Source of the DNA: Devosia ureilytica
GTDB taxonomy: Bacteria; Pseudomonadota; Alphaproteobacteria; Rhizobiales; Devosiaceae
DNA: 64,000 nt
Direction of reading: 5' to 3'
Assembly: GCF_024273195.1 (NCBI RefSeq)
Contig: NZ_JAMZCU010000003.1
Span: 520,807 to 584,806, forward strand
Below, one piece after another: positions 16,270-24,901 of the stretch (positions within the stretch are counted from its first letter, which is position 1; every line of letters begins with the position of its first letter). Below the pieces are notes generated by a model. The model was not told where the DNA came from. It ran no database searches and saw only the letters and a program-made list of their open reading frames with translations. The position numbers and the translations under genes were made by a program.

Positions 16270-17367
16270 CTAAACGTTGAACTTGAACAGCATCACGTCG
16301 CCATCCTTGACGACATAGTCCTTACCTTCGTCGCGCGCCTTGCCCGCTTCCTTGGCCGGCACTTCGCCGCCCAGCGTCACGAAATCCTCATAGCCGATGG
16401 TCTGGGCCCGGATGAAGCCGCGCTCGAAATCGGTATGGATGACGCCCGCTGCCTGCGGGGCCCGGTCGCCCTTGTGGATGGTCCAGGCACGTGTTTCCTT
16501 CGGACCCACAGTGAAATAGGTCTGCAGGTGCAGAAGGTCATAGGCGGCGCGGATCAGGCGATTGAGGCCCGGTTGGTCGAGACCCAGGGATTCCAGATAT
16601 TCAGCCTGCTCCGCATCCGGGAGCTGGGCCAGCTGGCTTTCGATCTCAGCGGAAATGATCACCATGCCGGCGTCATGCGAGCGGGCATAATCCTCCACCC
16701 GCTTGGACAGCTCGTTGCCCGTGGCGGCCGAACCCTCATCGACATTGCACACATAGAGCACCGGCTTGCTGGTCAGCAATTGCAGCTCGGCGAAGGCCTT
16801 TTCCTCCTCGGCCTCGCGCTTGACGAAGCGGGCGGATTTGCCATCGCGTAGCAGCACCAGCGCGCGATCAATCAGCTCAAGCGTCAGCTTGGCATCCTTG
16901 TCATTGCCCTTGGCCTTCTTCTCAACGCCAGCGCGGCGCTTTTCGAGGCTTTCGAGATCGGCCAGCATCAGCTCAGTTTCAACCACCTCGGCATCGGCCA
17001 GCGGATCGACCCGGTTGGACACGTGAATGACGTTGGGGTCTTCAAAGCAGCGCAGCACATAGGCGATGGCGTCGGTTTCGCGGATATTGGCCAGGAACTG
17101 GTTGCCCAGTCCTTCGCCCTGCGACGCGCCCTTCACGAGGCCGGCAATGTCCACAAAACTCATGCGCGCCGGCAGGATATTGATTGATTTGCCCACAGCT
17201 GCCAGTTTTTCCAGCCGCGGATCGGGTACTGAGACCTCGCCCACATTGGGCTCGATGGTGCAGAACGGAAAATTGGCTGCCTGAGCGGCGGCGGTGCGGG
17301 TCAATGCATTGAAAAGCGTCGACTTGCCGACATTCGGCAGGCCGACAATGCCCATCTTGAAGCCCAT
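16270..17367 (-). CDS. ychF: Redox-regulated ribosome-associated ATPase YchF
   Basis: A 365-residue Obg-family P-loop protein that hydrolyses ATP rather than GTP and associates with ribosomes. The G1 loop is GIVGLPNVGKSTLF, and the switch region is SFVDIAGLVKGASQGEGLG. The G4 position reads NVDE instead of NKxD, matching the ATP preference of YchF. The C-terminal TGS domain runs from about residue 275 to the end (RAWTIHKGDRAPQAAGVIHT). The start MGFKMGIVGLPN at 17367 has GGAG at about 7 bases; a 10-residue longer frame is less likely. Confidence 0.95.
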   Translation of the reverse strand: MGFKMGIVGLPNVGKSTLFNALTRTAAAQAANFPFCTIEPNVGEVSVPDPRLEKLAAVGKSINILPARMSFVDIAGLVKGASQGEGLGNQFLANIRETDAIAYVLRCFEDPNVIHVSNRVDPLADAEVVETELMLADLESLEKRRAGVEKKAKGNDKDAKLTLELIDRALVLLRDGKSARFVKREAEEEKAFAELQLLTSKPVLYVCNVDEGSAATGNELSKRVEDYARSHDAGMVIISAEIESQLAQLPDAEQAEYLESLGLDQPGLNRLIRAAYDLLHLQTYFTVGPKETRAWTIHKGDRAPQAAGVIHTDFERGFIRAQTIGYEDFVTLGGEVPAKEAGKARDEGKDYVVKDGDVMLFKFNV

Positions 17368-17667
17368 GGGTATCTCCGGGAAAATGTTGCGCTCCAATTG
17401 GGCGGGATCGGGTGAGATGTCAATGTTTGCTCAGGAGTCGATGGCCATTTCTCAAGAGCACCCCACCCTTGATCCCTCCCACAAGAGGGAGGGAGACGAT
17501 GAACAGGATACGCTCGGGCCTGCGTCACCCCGCTCTTGATAGGAGGGAATGAGGGGGTGATACCGGAAGCCGCACAAACTGGGTTCCCCGGGCCCCCTTT
17601 AGCCCGCTATGCCTTGCCCCGAACAGAAACTCGTGGCAAAAGCACCGTTGACGTATAGGGCAAGCAA
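17368..17667. other. 300-base gap with a family C repeat
   Basis: No gene seen. From 17459 to 17560 lies a family C repeat starting CCCCACCCTTGATCCCTCCC, with later GGAGGGAATGAGGGGGTGAT as the facing half. The remaining bases hold the upstream regions of ychF and of the rightward MaoC genes. Confidence 0.6.
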
Positions 17668-18147
17668 ATGACCAATCCTGTCACTCATGATCGGCGTCAT
17701 TTCGAAGACCTCGCCGTGGGCGAAGTCATCGACCTGGGCCACACCACTGTCAGCAAAGACATGATCATCACCTTTGCGCGCGAATTCGATCCCTTCCCAT
17801 TTCACCTCGATGAGGAAGCGGCCAAGACGAGCCTGCTCGGTGGCCTGGCCTCCAGCGGCTGGCAGACCGGCGGGTTGAGCCTCAAGATGCTGGTCGACAG
17901 TTTCCTATCTAAGATCGCGTCCTGCGGCGGCCTGGGGTTCAACGACCTCAAATGGAAGACCCCGGTCATGGTTGGCGACACTATTGGCGGCACCGTCACC
18001 ATTGCCGAGTTGCGCCGCTCGTCCAGCCATCCGCAATGGGGCATTGTCACCATGGATTTTGACGTCCGCAACCAGAAGGACAAGCCGGTCATGACCATGC
18101 GCCTGGCCAATCTGGTCGAGTGCCGCCAAGCGGAGGTGCCGGCATGA
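17668..18147 (+). CDS. MaoC family dehydratase
   Basis: A 159-residue single hot-dog domain of the MaoC/R-hydratase family, acting on (R)-3-hydroxyacyl-CoA or related thioesters. The hydratase-2 region is visible as FAREFDPFPFHLDEEAAKTS followed by LLGGLASSGWQTGGL. The family Asp and His of the catalytic dyad fit the DPFPFHLD position. Substrate is not defined. The stop overlaps the start of a second MaoC gene as ATGA, so the two are likely made together and may form a heterodimer. Confidence 0.85.
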   Translation: MTNPVTHDRRHFEDLAVGEVIDLGHTTVSKDMIITFAREFDPFPFHLDEEAAKTSLLGGLASSGWQTGGLSLKMLVDSFLSKIASCGGLGFNDLKWKTPVMVGDTIGGTVTIAELRRSSSHPQWGIVTMDFDVRNQKDKPVMTMRLANLVECRQAEVPA

Positions 18148-18701
18148 CGCGCTGGTTCGAGGACATCACCATCGACGAGGATTTCCCGCTCGGCAGCCAC
18201 ACCTTTTCCGCCGAGGAGATCATCCGCTTTGCCACTCTCTACGACCCGCAGTATTTTCATGTCGACCCCGAGCTGGCCAAGCAGAGCCATTTTGGCGGGC
18301 TGATTGCTTCGGGCTGGCACACCGTCAGCGTCGGCCACCGCAAAATGGTCGATGCGCTGTTTGCCGAAGAAGACCGCCTGCGCGGCCTCGGGCAGGAGCC
18401 GGGCGTGTCAGGGCCCTCCCCCGGCGTCAATTCCATGGAGTTCAAGGCGCCGGTCCGCCCCGGCGACACGGTCACCTATACGCTGACCGTCACCGGCAAG
18501 CGGGCGTCCAATTCCATTCCGGGCTGGGGCCTTCTGTTCAATCGCCTGGTGGCAATCAACCAGCACGGTGAGATGGTCTATAAATCCGACCTGGTCGGCT
18601 TCTCCAAGCTGCGCGACTATCAGATGCCGGCCAAACTGCGAGTGTTGCTCGCGCTCACCAAAGTGCCCGTTCTCGGAAAGCTGATCAGCCGTCGCTCTTG
18701 A
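18144..18701 (+). CDS. MaoC family dehydratase
   Basis: A 185-residue hot-dog protein, the second of a coupled MaoC pair. The catalytic segment is FATLYDPQYFHVDPELAKQS followed by HFGGLIASGWHTVSV, and the later FKAPVRPGDTVTYTLTV is typical of the domain. The start at 18144 overlaps the upstream stop; a longer frame from 18120 runs through the first gene. The C-terminus has about 30 extra residues compared with the first copy. The substrate is unknown, but the pairing suggests the two subunits work as one dehydratase. Confidence 0.85.
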   Translation: MTRWFEDITIDEDFPLGSHTFSAEEIIRFATLYDPQYFHVDPELAKQSHFGGLIASGWHTVSVGHRKMVDALFAEEDRLRGLGQEPGVSGPSPGVNSMEFKAPVRPGDTVTYTLTVTGKRASNSIPGWGLLFNRLVAINQHGEMVYKSDLVGFSKLRDYQMPAKLRVLLALTKVPVLGKLISRRS

Positions 18702-18732
18702 TCGGGGCATGCCGGGTCGGCATGCTCAGCCT

Positions 18733-19077
18733 ATGCGCCGATTCGCCCTTTGCCTCGCCCTCACCGCCCTGTCCGCCACGCCGGCTCTCGCCCAGGCCTA
18801 TCAGGGCAATTGGAGCTGTCGCGACGCCACCACCAATCGGGCGGGCATCCTGACCATTTATGGCGAGGTCTATGGCTGGGCCTCGCGCACCGCCAATGAT
18901 CCCAATTCGGGCACCGGCTCGCTGACCCCCTATCAGGATGGCGTCGGCTTTAACGACGGCAATTTGCGCGCCAATGGCGCCATCCAGGCCGGGCGCCTGG
19001 TCGACGATGCCAACTTCGGCTCGGCCTTGCAGCTGGAAACCGCCGAAGCCATCGTCATGTTGTGCACCCCGCGCTAG
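18733..19077 (+). CDS. Secreted hypothetical protein
   Basis: A 114-residue protein with a clear Sec signal peptide, MRRFALCLALTALSATPALA, with cleavage before QAYQGNW. The mature part is small, rich in Gly, Asn and Asp, with two cysteines (SCRDAT and LCTPR) that could form a disulfide. No known domain was recognised. The ATG at 18733 starts the signal peptide; the open frame extends 8 codons upstream. It lies 31 bases after the MaoC pair. Confidence 0.65.
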   Translation: MRRFALCLALTALSATPALAQAYQGNWSCRDATTNRAGILTIYGEVYGWASRTANDPNSGTGSLTPYQDGVGFNDGNLRANGAIQAGRLVDDANFGSALQLETAEAIVMLCTPR

Positions 19078-19082
19078 CCTTC

Positions 19083-19169
19083 CCCCAAAGCAGGGGTTGA
19101 ACTTTGTTGCCCTTTCGCGCATTTATGAGGGGCAGTGCCGGGCCCCTCTGGTCATAGCCCCTTGCTATG
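19083..19169 (+). promoter_or_regulatory. Candidate structured leader of the TerC gene
   Basis: Three short hairpins in a row upstream of the TerC start: CCCC/GGGG near 19083-19096, GAGGGGC/GCCCCTC at 19127-19148 and CATAG/CTATG at 19153-19169. TerC-family genes are often under a manganese riboswitch, but the conserved yybP-ykoY core was not found. Confidence 0.25.
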
Positions 19170-19214
19170 GCGATGTCGGAACTGCTCCACAATTCACATG
19201 GAGAAGGTCCGGCG

Positions 19215-20234
19215 ATGGAATCGCTTCTTGCCGCCCTTTCGGGCGATTTTCTCGGTACTCCCGTCTATTTCTGGGTCGCGTTCATCGCGATCGTCATTGG
19301 CCTGCTTGTTTTCGACCTCGGCATCCTCCACCGCGATGAGCACGAGATCGAAGCCAAGGAGAGCCTGCTGCTCTATGGCTTTTATGTCTTGATTGCCCTG
19401 GCGTTCGGCGCTTGGGTGTGGTTCCAGCGCGGCGCGACGGCGGGGCTGGAGTTCTATACCGGCTATCTGATCGAACAATCGCTGGCGATGGACAATATGT
19501 TCGTCATTGCCACGATATTCGGCTTCCTCGGCATCCCCCGGCTCTATCAACACCGCGTGCTGTTCTGGGGTATTCTGGGTGTCATCCTGTTCCGCGCCGT
19601 GCTCATCGGCTTGGGTGCAGCGCTGGTCTACCAGTTCAACTGGGTCCTCTTCCTGTTCGGCGCCTTCCTGGTGTTCACCGGCATTCGCATGTTCAGCCAT
19701 TCCGATGAAGAGCCGGACATCGAGGCCAACCCTGTCCTCAAATTCCTGCGCAAGCGCTTCCGCATTACCAATGAGTTGCGCGGCCGCCACTTTGCGGTCA
19801 GGGAACCTGATCCGAAAACCGGCAAGCTCGTCACCTGGTTGACCCCGCTGGCGGTGGCGCTGATCATGGTCGAAGTCGTCGACCTGATCTTTGCCGTCGA
19901 CTCGGTGCCTGCCGTCTTTGCGGTCACCCAGGATACGTTCATCGTTTATACGTCCAACATCTTCGCCATCCTGGGCCTGCGGGCGCTCTACTTCGCACTG
20001 GCCGCGGCGATGAACCGCTTCCGCTACCTGCAGATTTCGCTGGCGATCATCCTGGTGCTGATCGGCATCAAGATCTTCCTGGTGCCCCTGCACATCCACA
20101 TCGACACCCTGCTCTCGCTGGTGATCACGCTGGCCATTCTTGCGGGCGGCGTTCTCTACTCCTTGTGGAAGACACGCAACGAGCCCGACGTCAGCGCCGA
20201 GCAGAAGCCGGAAACGGGACAGCTCGAGCCTTGA
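19215..20234 (+). CDS. TerC/Alx family integral membrane protein
   Basis: A 339-residue membrane protein with about nine hydrophobic segments. TerC/Alx proteins are linked to metal (chiefly manganese) efflux and tellurite or pH response. The conserved patterns are present: LLVFDLGILHRDEHEI after the first segment, EQSLAMDNMFVIATIF, and the second acidic site VDLIFAVDSVPAVFAVT. The start at 19215 (MESLLAALSGDFLGT) has GGAGAAGG about 8 bases upstream; an earlier frame start at 19167 is weaker. The C-terminal tail is soluble. Regulation may involve the hairpin-rich leader. Confidence 0.88.
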   Translation: MESLLAALSGDFLGTPVYFWVAFIAIVIGLLVFDLGILHRDEHEIEAKESLLLYGFYVLIALAFGAWVWFQRGATAGLEFYTGYLIEQSLAMDNMFVIATIFGFLGIPRLYQHRVLFWGILGVILFRAVLIGLGAALVYQFNWVLFLFGAFLVFTGIRMFSHSDEEPDIEANPVLKFLRKRFRITNELRGRHFAVREPDPKTGKLVTWLTPLAVALIMVEVVDLIFAVDSVPAVFAVTQDTFIVYTSNIFAILGLRALYFALAAAMNRFRYLQISLAIILVLIGIKIFLVPLHIHIDTLLSLVITLAILAGGVLYSLWKTRNEPDVSAEQKPETGQLEP

Positions 20235-20246
20235 TCACAACTTTAT

Positions 20247-20267
20247 CCCCGGCCCCTGCGGCCGGGG
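20247..20267 (+). terminator. GC-rich hairpin after the TerC gene
   Basis: CCCCGGCC and GGCCGGGG form an 8-bp stem with a 5-nt loop, 13 bases after the stop. No T-run follows, so it may only stabilise the mRNA end. Confidence 0.4.
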
Positions 20268-20331
20268 AACTTGCACCAGTCTTGCCGCAATTGCCGATTA
20301 ACGAATTGTCAAACGACAAGGAGACCGGCAA

Positions 20332-20745
20332 ATGGGCGCCATCCACGAAATCGTCTTTGATTGTGTCAAGCCGGCCGTTCTGGCCCCCTTCTGGGCCGAG
20401 CTGCTGGAGGGGTACCAGGTCCGCCAGGGCGACGGCACGGATGCCGCGATCAGCCTGGCCCTGGGCCTCGACCCGGACACGCCCAGCACCGTCATGCTCG
20501 ACGGTCCCGGCCCCTCCATATGCTTCCAGAATGTCGACGGTCAGCGCCCCGACAACAACCGTGTCCATTTCGACGTTGAGGTTGGCGACCGCGCCACTGA
20601 AGTGGAACGCCTCAAGGAAGTCGGCGCTACGGTAGACCGCGTGCTCCCCACGTATACGGTCATGCGCGACCCCGAAGGCAACCAGTTCTGCCTCGTGGAT
20701 CAGCGGCAGCAGGAACTGGCCGAGGCAGTCACGCAGGCGGCATGA
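20332..20745 (+). CDS. VOC family (glyoxalase-like) protein
   Basis: A 137-residue protein with the paired beta-alpha-beta-beta-beta modules of the vicinal oxygen chelate superfamily, closest to the Glyoxalase_6 group. Seen: IHEIVFDCVKPAVLAPFWAE at the start, RVHFDVEVGD in the middle and VMRDPEGNQFCLVD near the end, which hold the usual metal-ligand positions. AAGGAG precedes the ATG. No substrate can be named. Weak tandem placement with the GFA-type gene downstream is the only context. Confidence 0.78.
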   Translation: MGAIHEIVFDCVKPAVLAPFWAELLEGYQVRQGDGTDAAISLALGLDPDTPSTVMLDGPGPSICFQNVDGQRPDNNRVHFDVEVGDRATEVERLKEVGATVDRVLPTYTVMRDPEGNQFCLVDQRQQELAEAVTQAA

Positions 20746-20809
20746 CCTCCTGACAGGCGCTGTCGCTGGCTCGCTTCACTCTGGCGCTATCAGAATGAAG
20801 GAGACAGCA

Positions 20810-21211
20810 ATGACCCTGACCGCATCCTGCCATTGCGGCGCCACCCGGATCGCGCTGCCCAGCCAGCCGAGCGAAGCAAAGTCCTGCAATTGCAGCTACT
20901 GTGCCCGCACCGGTGCCGTCTGGGCCTATTACCGCCCCGACGAGCTTGAATTCCTCTCGCGCGGCGGCGAAACCACCTACTCGTCCCGCGGCGTGAATCT
21001 GCACCATTTCTGCGCCACTTGCGGCATGCAGACCTGGGGCGACAGCCCGGATTGGGCATCGCTCTACAACGCCGACGGCACGCCCAAGCAGCATGGCGGC
21101 GAAGGGGCCATGCCAACCGAACGGATCTATGCCGTCAATCTCCGGCTGATCGATGACCTCGACTGGTCTGCGGTCAAAATCGAGCAGATGGACGGGCGCA
21201 AAAACTGGTAG
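20810..21211 (+). CDS. GFA/CENP-V type zinc protein
   Basis: A 133-residue protein of the glutathione-dependent formaldehyde-activating (GFA) family. The zinc ligands are in ASCHCGATRI, SCNCSYCARTG and HFCATCGMQTW. The start at 20810 has GGAG about 5 bases upstream; five extra residues of open frame lie before it. Most members of this family have no proven activity, so formaldehyde metabolism should not be assumed. It is convergent with apt, 12 bases apart. Confidence 0.82.
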   Translation: MTLTASCHCGATRIALPSQPSEAKSCNCSYCARTGAVWAYYRPDELEFLSRGGETTYSSRGVNLHHFCATCGMQTWGDSPDWASLYNADGTPKQHGGEGAMPTERIYAVNLRLIDDLDWSAVKIEQMDGRKNW

Positions 21212-21223
21212 GCGGGAACGGGC

Positions 21224-21757
21224 TCAGTGCCCGTCAAACGCCATCAGCGCCGAGACGGTTACGCCCTCGGCCTTGAGCTTGGCCGCACCGCCAATATCGG
21301 GCAGGTCGATGACAAAGGCCGCATCGTCGCAAACCGCGCCGGTGCGGCGCAGCAGGCCCACGGCGGCAATGGCCGTGCCACCCGTGGCGATCAGGTCGTC
21401 GACCAGCAGCACCTTGTGCAGCGGCCCGACCACATCGGCGTGTATCTCGATTGTGTCCACGCCATATTCGAGCGCGTAGTTCTGGCCGATCGTTTCACCG
21501 GGCAGCTTGCCCTTCTTGCGCACCGGCACAAACCCGGCGCCCAGCGCGATGGCGACGCCCGCTCCAAAGATGAACCCGCGCGCCTCGATGCCGGCGACAT
21601 GGGTAATGCCCTCCCCCCGATAGCCGGCGGCGATGCGCTCGACACTCTCACGGAAACCTTCGGGATGCTCGATCAGGGTCGTAATGTCCCGGAACAGAAT
21701 GCCCTTCTTGGGATAGTCCGGGATCGTGCGGACGAGCGACTTCAGGTCGAGCGACAT
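21224..21757 (-). CDS. apt: Adenine phosphoribosyltransferase
   Basis: Salvages adenine to AMP with PRPP. The 177-residue protein has the standard Apt pattern: LVRTIPDYPKKGILFRDITT at the N-terminus, VAGIEARGFIFG, and the PRPP loop VLLVDDLIATGGTAIAA. Length is normal. It complements the purine genes elsewhere in the window, since adenine can either be salvaged here or deaminated by the adenine deaminase at 41.4 kb. The gene stands alone on the minus strand, with a small hypothetical gene upstream after 25 bases. Confidence 0.95.
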   Translation of the reverse strand: MSLDLKSLVRTIPDYPKKGILFRDITTLIEHPEGFRESVERIAAGYRGEGITHVAGIEARGFIFGAGVAIALGAGFVPVRKKGKLPGETIGQNYALEYGVDTIEIHADVVGPLHKVLLVDDLIATGGTAIAAVGLLRRTGAVCDDAAFVIDLPDIGGAAKLKAEGVTVSALMAFDGH

Positions 21758-21782
21758 GGATGGCCTTGAATGGGAGAAAAGG

Positions 21783-21977
21783 TCAGGACTTGTTACGGCC
21801 TAGCACATGGCGGGCGATGACGCCGGCATTGTAGGCCACATTGCGCGTGGTGCTGATTGCAGTTTCACGCGCCTTGGGATTGTTGACGACAGCCTGCACA
21901 CTGGCACGCACCACCGGATGGCGGCTCATGGCAATCGCGGTGCTGACCACAGTAACGGCAAGGCGAACGGCGGACAT
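21783..21977 (-). CDS. Small hypothetical protein
   Basis: A 64-residue protein beginning MSAVRLAVTVVSTAIAMSRH, with a weakly hydrophobic N-terminal helix and a basic C-terminus (GVIARHVLGRNKS). GAAGGAGA stands a few bases before the ATG. No family was recognised. It is 25 bases upstream of apt on the same strand and could be co-transcribed. Its size and composition suggest a membrane-attached peptide, but this is a guess. Confidence 0.55.
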   Translation of the reverse strand: MSAVRLAVTVVSTAIAMSRHPVVRASVQAVVNNPKARETAISTTRNVAYNAGVIARHVLGRNKS

Positions 21978-22060
21978 CGCAGTCTCCTTCAACAACCCGA
22001 ACGTTCTGCAATATCGCGACTGCGGGGCGCCATGACAAGGGCCTCACGGCGCTGGAACCA

Positions 22061-22090
22061 AACAAAAGGGCCCCGGCGGGGGCCCTTTCA
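22061..22090 (-). terminator. Rho-independent terminator of petABC
   Basis: AAAGGGCCCC pairs with GGGGCCCTTT around GGCG, and on the minus strand a TTTTGTTT run follows. It lies 36 bases past the cytochrome c1 stop. Confidence 0.85.
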
Positions 22091-22125
22091 AATTATGCCT
22101 TGACCGTGCCTCGCGGGCTTGGCCC

Positions 22126-22977
22126 CTAGTGCTCGATGCCAGCCCAGAGCTTGCGCTTGGTGCCATACATCAGGCCAGCGAACAGCACGAGGAACAGCAG
22201 CACGACAAAACCAGTCTGCTTGCGGCTGACCAGATGCGGCTCAGCCATCCACATCATGAAGGCAGCTACGTCACTGGAATACTGCTCCAGCGTCTCGGGA
22301 ACGGCAACGCCATCCTCGCCTGGCTCATAGGTTACAGAGCCTTCGGCCAACGGCGGCGCCATGCCAATCGCCTTGCCCGGGAAGTAGTCATTGTAATACT
22401 TGCCCTCAGCCAGTTCGAACCCTTCGGGGGCCTCTTCATGGTAGCCATTGAGCAGGGCATGGATATAGTCCGCGCCGCCTTCCTGGTAGCCGGTGAAGTA
22501 GTTGAACACCCAGTTCGGGAACGGATCGGTCACGCCGCGAGCCTTGGCCAACACCGAGAAGTCCGGCGGCAACGAGCCGCCATTGGCATCGCGTGCTTCC
22601 TGGTCATTGGCGAACGGCGCCGGCCAGCGGTCAGCGGCGACACCCGGACGACGACCGCCTTCGGCTGTTGCATCTTCCACTTCATATTCTGCAGCGAGCG
22701 CTTTGACCTGGGCTTCCGAGAAGTCCGGGCCACCCTCTTCCGACAGATTGCGGAAGGAGATCAGGTTGGCGCTGTGGCAGCTCGAGCAAACCTCCCGGAA
22801 CACCTGGAAGCCGCGCTGCAGCTGGTGCACGTCATAGGTGCCGAAGATACCGGCAAAGCTCCAGCCCTGCCGCTCGATGTGCGGCGTCGCATGGCTATCC
22901 TCGGCGGCCATGGCCGGCAGGCCAGCAAACCCGGCCAGTGCGGCGAAGGCGGCGATGATGATCTTGGTCTTGAACAT
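22126..22977 (-). CDS. petC: Cytochrome c1 of the bc1 complex
   Basis: Heme-carrying subunit that passes electrons from the Rieske protein to soluble or membrane cytochrome c. The 283-residue precursor has a signal peptide (MFKTKIIIAAFAALAGFAGL, cleavage after PAMA). The heme motif is CSSCHSANLIS, the axial Met is in IGMAPPLAEG, and a C-terminal anchor LLFLVLFAGLMYGTKRK ends the protein. An alternative ATG at 22995, overlapping the petB stop as ATGA, would add six residues; both are possible. It is the last gene of petABC and is followed by a terminator. Confidence 0.93.
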   Translation of the reverse strand: MFKTKIIIAAFAALAGFAGLPAMAAEDSHATPHIERQGWSFAGIFGTYDVHQLQRGFQVFREVCSSCHSANLISFRNLSEEGGPDFSEAQVKALAAEYEVEDATAEGGRRPGVAADRWPAPFANDQEARDANGGSLPPDFSVLAKARGVTDPFPNWVFNYFTGYQEGGADYIHALLNGYHEEAPEGFELAEGKYYNDYFPGKAIGMAPPLAEGSVTYEPGEDGVAVPETLEQYSSDVAAFMMWMAEPHLVSRKQTGFVVLLFLVLFAGLMYGTKRKLWAGIEH

Positions 22978-22991
22978 GGTTTTTGCCCCGA

Positions 22992-24242
22992 TCATGCGTG
23001 TGCCTTGCCGAGAACGCTCTCGGAAATGCTGGTCGGCAGCGGCTTGGGCGTTTCGATACGCGACAGCACCGGCAGGATGACCAGGAAGTAGAGGAAGTAA
23101 TAGGCCGTGCAGAGCTTGGCCAGGTGCGTATAGGGGGCCTCGGCCGGCTGCGCGCCAAGGTAGGTCAGCGCCACGAAGTTGATCACGAACAGCCAGTAGA
23201 ACCACTTGAACAGCGGACGAAACGAGCCCGAGCGGACCTTTGACGTATCGAGCCACGGCACGATCAGCAGCATGACCAGCGCACCACCCATGGCGATCAC
23301 GCCGCCAAGCTTGGAGTCGATGAACAGCACGTTGAAGTCGATGGCACGCAGGATCGTATAGAACGGCAGCAGGTACCATTCGGGCACGATATGGGCCGGC
23401 GTCACCTGACTGTTGGCCATGATGTAATTGTCGGGGTGACCCAGGATATCGGGGGCGAAGAACACGAACCACGCAAACGGGATCATGAATACCACCATCG
23501 CGAACAGGTCCTTCATCGTATAGTACGGATGGAAGGGAACCGTATCGCGGCTTTCCTTGACCTCGACGCCGATCGGGTTGTTGTTGCCCGGAACATGCAG
23601 GGCCCAGATGTGCAGGCCGACGATAGCGGCAATCACGAAGGGCAGCAGGTAGTGCAGCGAGAAGAAGCGGTTGAGCGTCGGATTGCCGACTGCAAAGCCG
23701 CCCAGCACCAGCTGCTTGATGTTTTCGCCGACCACCGGAATGGCCGAGAAGATGTTCGAGATAACCGTGGCACCCCAGAACGACATCTGGCCCCAGGGCA
23801 AGATGTAGCCCATGAAGGCGGTCGCGACGGTCAGGATGAAGATCAGCACGCCCAGGATCCAGATGATCTCACGTGGCGCCTTGTAGGAGCCGTAGAAAAG
23901 ACCGCGGAACATGTGGATGTAGAGGGCCACGAAGAACATCGAGGCGCCCACGGCATGGACGGCCTGGATGATGCGGCCGCCATTCACGTCACGGCGGATA
24001 TGCTCCACCGAGTCGAAGGCCAGGCCGACATTGGGCGTGTAGTGCATGGCGAGAATGACGCCAGTCACGATCTGCACGCCAAGGCACATCACCAGGATGG
24101 CACCGAAGGTCCACCAATAGTTGAGGTTCTTGGGCGTGGGGAAGTCCATCAAATGTTCTTTGGCGAACCGGACGACCGGCAGGCGGTCATCGAGCCACTT
24201 CTCGACGGCATTACCGGGAGTATAGGAGGAATGTTCTGACAT
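22992..24242 (-). CDS. petB: Cytochrome b of the bc1 complex
   Basis: Membrane core of complex III, holding hemes bL and bH and both quinone sites. The 416-residue protein has eight main transmembrane segments. Heme-ligand histidines are visible in [20 protein letters not shown] and [10 protein letters not shown] followed by VGLHIWALH. The Qo-site motif [15 protein letters not shown] is intact. The start at 24242 ([11 protein letters not shown]) has GGGGA about 9 bases upstream; a GTG 15 bases earlier overlaps the Rieske stop. Second gene of petABC. Confidence 0.95.
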   Translation of the reverse strand: MSEHSSYTPGNAVEKWLDDRLPVVRFAKEHLMDFPTPKNLNYWWTFGAILVMCLGVQIVTGVILAMHYTPNVGLAFDSVEHIRRDVNGGRIIQAVHAVGASMFFVALYIHMFRGLFYGSYKAPREIIWILGVLIFILTVATAFMGYILPWGQMSFWGATVISNIFSAIPVVGENIKQLVLGGFAVGNPTLNRFFSLHYLLPFVIAAIVGLHIWALHVPGNNNPIGVEVKESRDTVPFHPYYTMKDLFAMVVFMIPFAWFVFFAPDILGHPDNYIMANSQVTPAHIVPEWYLLPFYTILRAIDFNVLFIDSKLGGVIAMGGALVMLLIVPWLDTSKVRSGSFRPLFKWFYWLFVINFVALTYLGAQPAEAPYTHLAKLCTAYYFLYFLVILPVLSRIETPKPLPTSISESVLGKAHA

Positions 24243-24256
24243 CGGGAAAGTCCCCA

Positions 24257-24784
24257 CTAACCGATCTGGACCAGCGTATCGCTGACGAATTCATAAGGTG
24301 GCACGACCAGATTCTTGGGCGCGGGACCGCGGCGAATACGGCCGGCCGAGTCATAGTGCGAACCATGGCAGGGGCAGAACCAGCCATCGAAATCGCCCGA
24401 TTCACCCACCGGGATACATCCCAGATGCGTGCAATTGGCGATCATGATGAGCCACTCCTCATGGCCTTCCTTGGTCCGCGCCTCGTCGGTCTCGGGGTCC
24501 TTGAGCTCGCTCAGCGGAACCGCCTTGGCCTCTTCGATCTCGGCACCGGTGCGGTGGCGCACGAAAACCGGCAGGCCACGCCAGGTGATGGTCACCGACT
24601 GCCCTTCGGGAATTGCGCCGACGTCGAACTCGATACTGGCGAGCGCCAGGGTCGAGGCATCGGGGTTGAGCTGATTGATCAGCGGCCAGACCACAGCGGC
24701 TGCGCCAACCGCGCCAACGGCGCCGGTTGCAACGAACAGGAAGTCCCGCCGGTTGGTAGATGAATGTTCTGCTTGCGTGGCCAA
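24257..24784 (-). CDS. petA: Rieske iron-sulfur subunit of the bc1 complex
   Basis: Takes electrons from ubiquinol at the Qo site with its [2Fe-2S] cluster. The 175-residue form begins at TTG 24784 ([17 protein letters not shown]), which matches the usual 10-15 residues before the twin-arginine [10 protein letters not shown] signal-anchor. A GTG at 24832 would add 16 residues without family support. Cluster ligands are in CTHLGCIPV and CPCHGSHYD. First gene of petABC. The divergent trmL lies 226 bases away, and the region between contains a 7-bp inverted repeat and a motif shared with ubiK. Confidence 0.93.
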   Translation of the reverse strand: MATQAEHSSTNRRDFLFVATGAVGAVGAAAVVWPLINQLNPDASTLALASIEFDVGAIPEGQSVTITWRGLPVFVRHRTGAEIEEAKAVPLSELKDPETDEARTKEGHEEWLIMIANCTHLGCIPVGESGDFDGWFCPCHGSHYDSAGRIRRGPAPKNLVVPPYEFVSDTLVQIG

Positions 24785-24901
24785 GGTCCGTATCCCCGTA
24801 CGATGCACAATTGACGGGGCCGGCTCCGGCACTGTCGCCCGCGTAAACGGATTCGACCGCCGTCCGCCCTCAAGCGGCCCGTCAGGTCAGGTCTTTTTGC
24901 A

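Noticed and set aside
19081-19214. A yybP-ykoY manganese riboswitch upstream of TerC
   Set aside because: The conserved GGGGAGUA-type core and paired segments were not found; only unrelated short hairpins are present.
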